A program made the translations under genes and the position numbers. From Littorina saxatilis (lineage: Eukaryota > Mollusca > Gastropoda > Littorinimorpha > Littorinidae): a DNA stretch of 64,000 nt. The notes beneath the pieces are model-generated. The model was not told the DNA's origin, did no database searches, and saw only the letters and a program-made list of their open reading frames with translations. The stretch lies in NCBI RefSeq assembly GCF_037325665.1, contig NC_090246.1, forward strand, positions 39,322,434-39,386,433, written 5' to 3'. Of the stretch, positions 57,567-64,000 are shown in pieces (positions within the stretch are counted from its first letter, which is position 1; every line of letters starts with the position of its first letter).

Positions 57567-58956
57567 TTTCTACGTGGTGCTGTCGGGTCATATCTCTATA
57601 TATGTGTGAATGTTCCAGTTTCTACGTGGTGCTGTCGGGTCAGATCTCTATCTATGTGTGTGAATGTTCCAGTTTCTACGTAGTGCTGTCGGGTCATATC
57701 TCTATCTATGTGTGTGAATGTTTCAGTTTCTACGTGGTGCTGTCGGGTCAGATCTCTATCTATGTGTGTGAATGTTCCAGTTTCTACGTGGTGCTGTCGG
57801 GTCAGATCTCTATCTATGTGTGTGAATGTTCCAGTTTCTACGTGGTGCTGTCGGGTCAGATCTCTATCTATGTGTGTGAATGTTCCAGTTTCTACGTGGT
57901 GCTGTCGGGTCAGATCTCTATCTATGTGTGTGAATGTTCCAGTTTCTACGTGGTGCTGTCGGGTCAGATCTCTATCTATGTGTGTGAATGTTCCAGTTTC
58001 TACGTGGTGCTGTCGGGTCAGATCTCTATCTATGTGTGTTAATGTTTCAGTTTCTACGTGGTGCTGTGGGGTCAGATCTCTATCTATGTGTGTGAATGTT
58101 CCAGTTTCTACGTGGTGCTGTCGGGTCAGATCTCTATCTATGTGTGTGAATGTTCCAGTTTCTACGTGGTGCTGTCGGGTCAGATCTCTATCTATGTGTG
58201 TGAATGTTCCAGTTTCTACGTGGTGCTGTCGGGTCAGATCTCTATCTATGTGTGTGAATGTTCCAGTTTCTACGTGGTGCTGTCGGGTCAGATCTCTATC
58301 TATGTGTGTGAATGTTCCAGTTTCTACGTGGTGCTGTCGGGTCAGATCTCTATTTATGTGTCGGAATGTTTCAGTTTCTACGTAGTGCTGTCGGGTCAGA
58401 TCTCTATCTATGTGTGTGAATGTTCCAGTTTCTACGTGGTGCTGTTGGGTCAGATCTCTATCTATGTGTGTGAATGTTCCAGTTTCTACGTGGTGCTGTC
58501 GGGTCAGATCTCTATCTATGTGTGTGAATGTTCCAGTTTCTACGTGGTGCTGTTGGGTCAGATATCTCTCTATGTGTGTGAATGTTCCAGTTTCTACGTG
58601 GTGCTGTCGGGTCAGATCTCTATCTATGTGTGTGAATGTTCCAGTTTCTACGTGGTGCTGTCGGGTCAGATCTCTATCTGTGTGTGTGAATGTTCCAGTT
58701 TCTACGTGGTGCTGTCGGGTCAGATCTCGATTTATGTGTGTGAATGTTCCAGTTTCTACGTGGTGCTGTTGGGTCAGATCTCTATCTATGTGTGTGAATG
58801 TTCCAGTTTCTACGTGGTGCTGTCGGGTCAGATCTCGATTTATGTGTGTGAATGTTCCAGTTTTTACGTGGTGCTGTCGGGTCAGATCTCGATTTATGTG
58901 TCGGAATGTTTCAGTTTCTACGTGGTGCTGTCGGGTCAGATCTCGATCTACATCCA
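57567..58956. repeat. 54-bp tandem array, 26 copies, carrying the CNBD2-like 3' splice site and exon start
   Basis: TTTCTACGTGGTGCTGTCGG begins at 57567, then 57619, then every 54 bp to 58915 (first unit 52 bp). Each unit ends with GTGTGTGAATGTTCCAG, an acceptor, so every copy presents CAG followed by the exon's first ~36 bases. Read through, the unit encodes FYVVLSGQISIYVCECSS. The copies before 58321-58374 and 58861-58914 share rare variants (TTTATGTGTCGGAATGTTTC), 540 bp apart, indicating a ten-unit block duplication. One TAA lies at 58040; from 58051 onward the frame stays open to the genuine exon. Confidence 0.96.
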
Positions 58957-59066
58957 CAACCAGGACAAGGGCGATGAAGAGGAGCGCAAGGAGCTGGAGA
59001 ACATCGTGCAGTACAAGGACGGCAAGCTCGACAGGACCAAACTCGGCAACTTCGCTCTCTCCCTAG
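58915..59066 (+). CDS. CNBD2-like protein, exon (first cyclic-nucleotide-binding domain, middle)
   Basis: The frame reads FYVVLSGQISIYIHNQDKGD, EEERKELENIVQYKDGKLDR and TKLGNFALSL, then a split Gly codon. FYVVLSGQISIY is the beta-strand pair following QGEVGD. The charged stretch is a loop insertion before the phosphate-binding cassette in the next exon. The donor is GTATGT at 59067. The 152 nt split as 1 + 150 + 1. The chosen start, 58915, is the last of 26 near-identical acceptors and the only one whose exon continues into non-repeat coding sequence at once. Any of the previous 16 acceptors (58051 onward) would add multiples of 18 residues in frame. Confidence 0.85.
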
Positions 59067-59089
59067 GTATGTCGTGTTATTTTCTACCT

Positions 59090-62000
59090 GCCTCTCTGTC
59101 TCCCTCTCTCTGTCTCCCTCTCTCTGTCTCCCTGTCTCTGTCTCCCTCTCTCTGTCTCCCTCTCTCTGTCTCCATGTCTCTGTCTCCCTCTCTCTGTCTC
59201 CCTCTCTCTGTCTCCCTGTCTCTGTCTCCCTGTCTCTGTCTCCCTCTCTCTGTCTCCCTCTCTCTGTCTCCCTCTCTCTGTCTCCCTGTCTATGTCTCCA
59301 TGTCTCTGTCTCCCTGTCTCTGTCTCCCTCTCTCTGTCTCCCTCTCTCTGTCTCCCTCTCTCTGTCTCCCTGTCTCTGTCTCCCTGTCTCTGTCTCCCTG
59401 TCTCTGTCTCCCTGTCTCTGTCTCCCTGTCTCTGTCTCCCTGTCTCTGTCTCCCTCTCTCTGTCTCCCTGTCTCTGTCTCCCTCTCTCTGTCTCCCTGTC
59501 TATGTCTCCATGTCTCTGTCTCCCTCTCTCTGTCTCCCTGTCTCTGTCTCCCTGTCTCTGTCTCCCTGTCTCTGTCTCCCTCTCTCTGTCTCCCTCTCTC
59601 TGTCTCCCTCTCTCTGTCTCCCCCTCTCTGTCTCCCTCTCTCTGTCTCCCTGTCTCTGTCTCCCTGTCTCTGTCTCCCTGTCTCTGTCTCCCTGTCTCTG
59701 TCTCCCTGTCTCTGTCTCCCTGTCTCTGTCTCCCTCTCTCTGTCTCCCTGTCTCTGTCTCCCTGTCTCTGTCTCCCTGTCTCTGTCTCCCTCTCTCTGTC
59801 TCCCTGTCTCTGTCTCCCTCTCTCTGTCTCCCTGTCTCTGTCTCCCTCTCTCTGTCTCCCTGTCTCTGTCTCCCTGTCTCTGTCTCCCTCTCTCTGTCTC
59901 CCTCTCTCTGTCTCCCTGTCTCTGTCTCCCTGTCTCTGTCTCCCTCTCTCTGTCTCCCTCTCTCTGTCTCCCTGTCTCTGTCTCCGTGTTTCTGTCTCCC
60001 TGTCTCTGTCTCCCTGTCTCTGTCTCCCTGTCTCTGTCTCCCTGTCTCTGTCTCCCTGTCTCTGTCTCCCTGTCTCTGTCTCCCTCTCTCTGTCTCCCTG
60101 TCTCTGTCTCCCTGTCTATGTCTCCCTGTCTCTGTCTCCCTCTCTCTGTCTCCCTGTCTCTGTCTCCCTGTCTATGTCTCCCTCTCTCTGTCTCCCTCTC
60201 TCTGTCTCCCTGTCTATGTCTCCCTGTCTCTGTCTCCATGTCTCTGTCTCCCTCTCTCTGTCTCCCTGTCTCTGTCTCCCTGTCTCTGTCTCCCTGTCTC
60301 TGTCTCCCTGTCTCTGTCTCCCTGTCTCTGTCTCCCTCTCTCTGTCTCCCTGTCTCTGTCTCCCTGTCTCTGTCTCCCTCTCTCTGTCTCCCTGTCTCTG
60401 TCTCCCTCTCTCTGTCTCCCTGTCTCTGTCTCCCTGTCTCTGTCTCCCTCTCTCTGTCTCCCTCTCTCTGTCTCCCTCTCTCTGTCTCCCTCTCTCTGTC
60501 TCCCTGTCTCTGTCTCCCTCTCTCTGTCTCCCTCTCTCTGTCTCCCTGTCTCTGTCTCCCTCTCTCTGTCTCCCTCTCTCTGTCTCCCTGTCTCTGTCTC
60601 CCTGTCTCTGTCTCCCTGTCTCTGTCTCCCTGTCTCTGTCTCCCTGTCTCTGTCTCCCTGTCTCTGTCTCCCTGTCTCTGTCTCCCTGTCTCTGTCTCCC
60701 TCTCTCTGTCTCCCTGTCTCTGTCTCCCTGTCTCTGTCTCCCTCTCTCTGTCTCCCTCTCTCTGTCTCCCTGTCTCTGTCTCCCTGTCTCTGTCTCCCTG
60801 TCTCTGTCTCCCTGTCTCTGTCTCCCTGTCTCTGTCTCCCTCTCTCTGTCTCCCTCTCTCTGTCTCCCTGTCTCTGTCTCCCTGTCTCTGTCTCCCTCTC
60901 TCTGTCTCCCTCTCTCTGTCTCCCTCTCTCTGTCTCCCTCTCTCTGTCTCCCTGTCTCTGTCTCCCTGTCTCTGTCTCCCTGTCTCTGTCTCCCTGTCTC
61001 TGTCTCCCTCTCTCTGTCTCCCTGTCTCTGTCTCCATGTCTCTGTCTCCCTGTCTATGTCTCCATGTCTATGTCTCCCTGTCTCTGTCTCCCTGTCTCTG
61101 TCTCCCTGTCTCTGTCTCCCTGTCTCTGTCTCCCTCTCTCTGTCTCCCTGTCTCTGTCTCCCTCTCTCTGTCTCCCTGTCTCTGTCTCCCTGTCTCTGTC
61201 TCCCTGTCTCTGTCTCCCTGTCTATGTCTCCATGTCTATGTCTCCCTGTCTCTGTCTCCCTGTCTCTGTCTCCCTGTCTCTGTCTCCCTGTCTCTGTCTC
61301 CCTCTCTCTGTCTCCCCGTCTCTGTCTCCCTGTCTCTGTCTCCCTCTCTCTGTCTCCCTGTCTCTGTCTCCTTCTCTCTGTCTCCCTCTCTCTGTCTCCC
61401 TGTCTCTGTCTCCCTCTCTCTGTCTCCCTGTCTCTGTCTCCCTCTCTCTGTCTCCCTCTCTCTGTCTCCCTGTCTCTGTCTCCCTGTCTCTGTCTCCCTG
61501 TCTCTGTCTCCCTCTCTCTGTCTCCCTCTCTCTGTCTCCCTGTCTCTGTCTCCCTCTCTCTGTCTCCCTGTCTCTGTCTCCCTCTCTCTGTCTCCCTGTC
61601 TCTGTCTCCCTGTCTCTGTCCCTCTGTCTCTGTCTCCATGTCTCTGTTTCCATGTCTCTGTCTCCCTGTCTCCATGTCTCTGTCTCCCTGTCTCTGTCCC
61701 TCTGTCTCTGTCTCCCTGTCTCTCTCTCTCTCTTTCTGTCTCCCTGTCTCTGTCTCCCTGTCTCTGTCTCCCTGTCTCTGTCTCCCTCTCTCTGTCTCCC
61801 TCTCTCTGTCTCCCTCTCTCTGTCTCCCTGTCTCTGTCTCCCTCTCTCTGTCTCCCTGTCTCTGTCTCCCTCTCTCTGTCTCCCTCTCTCTGTCTCCCTG
61901 TCTCTGTCTCCCTCTCTCTGTCTCCCTCTCTCTGTCTCCCTCTCTCTGTCTCCCTGTCTCTGTCTCCCTGTCTCTGTCTCCCTGTCTCTGTCTCCCTGTC

Positions 62001-62905
62001 TATGTCTCCCTGTCTCTGTCTCCCTGTCTCTGTCTCCCTGTCTCTGTCTCCCTGTCTCTGTCTCCCTGTCTCTGTCTCCCTGTCTATGTCTCCCTGTCTC
62101 TGTCTCCCTCTCTCTGTCTCCCTGTCTCTGTCTCCCTGTCTCTGTCTCCCTGTCTCTGTCTCCCTCTCTCTGTCTCCCTGTCTCTGTCTCCCTCTCTCTG
62201 TCTCCCTGTCTCTGTCTCCCTCTCTCTGTCTCCCTGTCTCTGTCTCCATGTCTCTGTCTCCATGTCTCTGTCTCCCTGTCTCCATGTCTCTGTCTCCCTG
62301 TCTCTGTCCCTCTGTCTCTGTCTCCCTGTCTCTGTCCATCTGTCTCTGTCTCCCTGTCTCTGTTTCCATGTCTCTGTCTCCATGTCTCCATGTCTCTGTC
62401 TCCCTGTCTCCATGTCTCTGTCTCCCTGTCTCTGTCCCTCTGTCTCTGTCTCCCTGTCTCTGTCTCCCTGTCTCTGTCTCCCTCTCTCTGTCTCCCTGTC
62501 TCTGTCTCCCTGTCTCTGTCTCCCTCGCTCTGTCTCCCTGTCTATGTCTCCCTCTCTCTGTCTCCCTGTCTCTGTCTCCCTGTCTCTGTCTCCCTGTCTC
62601 TGTCCCTCTGTCTCCGTCTCCATGTCTCTGTTTCCATGTCTCTGTCTCCATGTCTCCATGTCTCTGTCTCCCTGTCTCTGTCCCTCTGTCTCTGTCTCCC
62701 TGTCTCTGTCTCCCTGTCTCTGTTTCCATGTCTCTGTCTCCATGTCTCCATGTCTCTGTCTCCCTGTCTCTGTCTCCCTGTCTCCATGTCTCTGTCTCCC
62801 TGTCTCTGTCTCCCTGTCTCCATGTCTCTGTCTCCCTCTCTCTGTCTCCCTCTCTCTGTCTCCCCCTCTCTGTCTCCCTCTCTCTGTCGGCCTCTCTTTC
62901 TTTGT
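59090..62905. repeat. 12-bp-based pyrimidine-rich minisatellite, about 3.8 kb
   Basis: Units are TCTGTCTCCCTC or TCTGTCTCCCTG, with sparse TCCATG, TCTATG and TCCGTG variants. Some higher-order blocks are visible, for example a ~48-bp TCTATGTCTCCATGTCTATG motif near 61055 and 61222. Near 61618-62760, units with TGTCCCTC and TTTCCATG appear and the period is disturbed. It fills most of the intron between 59066 and 63322. Open frames up to 1755 codons (plus) and 708 codons (minus) are artefacts of a stop-free 12-bp unit. Confidence 0.96.
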
Positions 62906-62921
62906 TTTTCTGTCTGCCTGT

Positions 62922-63228
62922 CTCTGTCTATTCCTGTCTGTCTCTGTCTATTCCTGTCTGTCTCTGTCTATTCCTGTCTGTCTCTGTCTATTCCTGTCTG
63001 TCTCTGTCTATTCCTGCCTGTCTCTGTCTATTCCTGTCTGTCTCTGTCTATTCCTGCCTGTCTCTGTCTATTCCTGTCTGTCTCTGTCTATTCCTGTCTG
63101 TCTCTGTCTATTCCTGTCTGTCTCTGTCTATTCCTGTCTGTCTCTGTCTATTCCTGCCTGTCTCTGTCTATTCCTGCCTGTCTCTGTCTATTCCTGTCCG
63201 TCTCTGTCTATTCCTGTCTGTCTCTGTA
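62922..63228. repeat. 20-bp minisatellite, about 15 copies
   Basis: The unit is CTGTCTGTCTCTGTCTATTC, with CTGCCTG variants. It follows the 12-bp array and continues the pyrimidine-rich bias. Confidence 0.95.
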
Positions 63229-63321
63229 TGTGTATGTGTCTTTCCCTCCCTCTCTCTCTCTGCGCCTAACACCATCTTACAGACAATTACTCACCAAACC
63301 CCCCCCCTTCTCACCCCACAG

Positions 63322-63631
63322 GTGAAGGCAGCCCAGTGGGGGAGGTGGCTCTCATAGACGAGGCTGCAGTAAGGACAGCCACCATTGTAGCGGACCAGAA
63401 AACCGACCTGCTCATCATCGACAGACCGCTCTACAATCGCTGCATCAAGGACATGCTGGCCTTAGAGTTCGAGGAGAAGAAGAAGTTCATCTGCAACAGT
63501 CCGCTCTTCGCGTCGTGGGCTCCCAAGTATCGCAAGCAGCTGGCCATGGCGCTCTACAAAGAGAACTACCCCTATGAGAGTCTGCTGGTGCGGCAAGGGG
63601 ATAGGGTGGCCTTTGCTTACTTTATAATCAG
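63322..63631 (+). CDS. CNBD2-like protein, exon (phosphate-binding cassette and second domain start)
   Basis: The acceptor CTTCTCACCCCACAG ends at 63321 and the donor GTGAGG starts at 63632. The frame begins GEGSPVGEVALIDEAAVRTA then TIVADQKTDLLIID. GEVAL followed by VRTAT matches the phosphate-binding cassette (GE-AL ... R-AT) of cyclic-nucleotide domains. The Glu that contacts the ribose and the Arg that contacts the phosphate are present, so ligand binding is possible. Then DRPLYNRCIKDMLALEFEEK leads to KKFICNSPLFASWAPKYRKQ, which starts a second domain, with YESLLVRQGDRVAFAYFIIR as its first strands. Length 310 nt = 2 + 306 + 2. All phases agree with neighbours. Confidence 0.9.
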
Positions 63632-63640
63632 GTGAGGCTA

Positions 63641-63641
<1 letters not shown>

Positions 63642-63685
<44 letters not shown>

Positions 63686-63785
63686 TGTTTGTGTGTGTTT
63701 GTTTGTGTGTGTGTGTGGTGTATGTGTATGTGTGTGTGTGGTGTGTGTGTGTGTGTGAGTGTGTGTGTGTATGTGTGTGTGTGTT
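63642..63785. repeat. (TG)n microsatellite in CNBD2-like intron
   Basis: TG run with TATG, TTTG and TGGTG interruptions. Confidence 0.94.
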
Positions 63786-63856
63786 TGCAAGAAAGCGTGC
63801 TTATTTCAGTCTTTGTGTTGTGGACTGTGTATGATGATGTTGTATTGTACTGACAG

Positions 63857-63946
63857 GGGCCAGGTGGAAATCCAGATCGACCCTTCAACACACCCCGCGC
63901 AGTACCCAAAGATCTTCAAAGCGGCCAACGAGAATGAGGCAGAAAA
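63857..63946 (+). CDS. CNBD2-like protein, exon (second cyclic-nucleotide-binding domain)
   Basis: The acceptor TATTGTACTGACAG ends at 63856 and the donor GTAAGT starts at 63947. The frame reads (R)GQVEIQIDPSTHPAQYPKIF then KAANENEAEK up to a split codon. FIIRGQVEI continues the second beta-barrel from the preceding exon. The exon is 90 nt (1 + 87 + 2), and the gene continues beyond the right edge, where the second phosphate-binding cassette should be encoded. Confidence 0.85.
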
Positions 63947-64000
63947 GTAAGTGCGGAGAGAGACCTGATCTTATTCCACTTTAGTTACCGACAGCAATGG

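Noticed and set aside
58058-63325. A 1755-codon plus-strand open frame and 390-1430-codon companions on both strands
   Set aside because: They run through the 54-bp and 12-bp arrays, whose units are divisible by 3 and stop-free; they would cross verified splice sites. Only the short exons are coding.

Overview
This is eukaryotic nuclear DNA. Genes are split into short exons with GT-AG junctions, there are no bacterial-style operons, a tRNA-derived SINE with target-site duplications is present, and the sequence is rich in micro- and minisatellites. The two recognisable genes and the style of the dispersed repeats suggest a lophotrochozoan, most likely a gastropod mollusc (periwinkle-like). The species is inferred and could not be checked.

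Two genes can be named. On the minus strand at the left edge lie three, perhaps four, internal exons of a SET/MYND-domain (SMYD, SMYD3-like) protein methyltransferase: 902-969, 1074-1204, 2211-2277, and a further exon embedded in the array at 5284-6300. The rest of this gene runs off the left edge or lies in or beyond a 200-N assembly gap (6301-6500). On the plus strand at the right edge lie four exons of a protein with tandem cyclic-nucleotide-binding domains (CNBD2-like): 56664-56751, 58915-59066, 63322-63631 and 63857-63946. All their splice phases agree, and the gene continues past the right edge. Four weaker exon-like segments (14542-14767, 15222-15299, 23454-23547, 50530-50717) have open frames and plausible splice sites but no secure identity.

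The rest is repeat. About 39 kb of the 64 kb (hand estimate) is tandem repeat, in more than 20 unrelated arrays with periods from 2 to 117 bp. The largest is a 57-bp satellite of exactly 344 units (29804-49411) with no length change. A cluster of four head-to-tail copies of a short non-autonomous element lies at 17711-21110, with a fifth partial copy beside the gap.

The most interesting pattern is that several arrays are built on exon-intron junctions, so the repeat unit carries a splice site with adjoining exon and intron: 1185-1545 (SMYD 3' splice site, 5 copies), 5284-6300 (SMYD exon, 16 or more copies), 56710-56943 (CNBD2-like 5' splice site, 2 copies), 57567-58956 (CNBD2-like 3' splice site, 26 copies of an in-frame 54-bp unit), and probably 50695-51158 and 23509-23907. 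These arrays provide many near-identical competing splice sites inside host genes. In the 54-bp array, 17 consecutive acceptors keep the reading frame open into the cyclic-nucleotide-binding fold.
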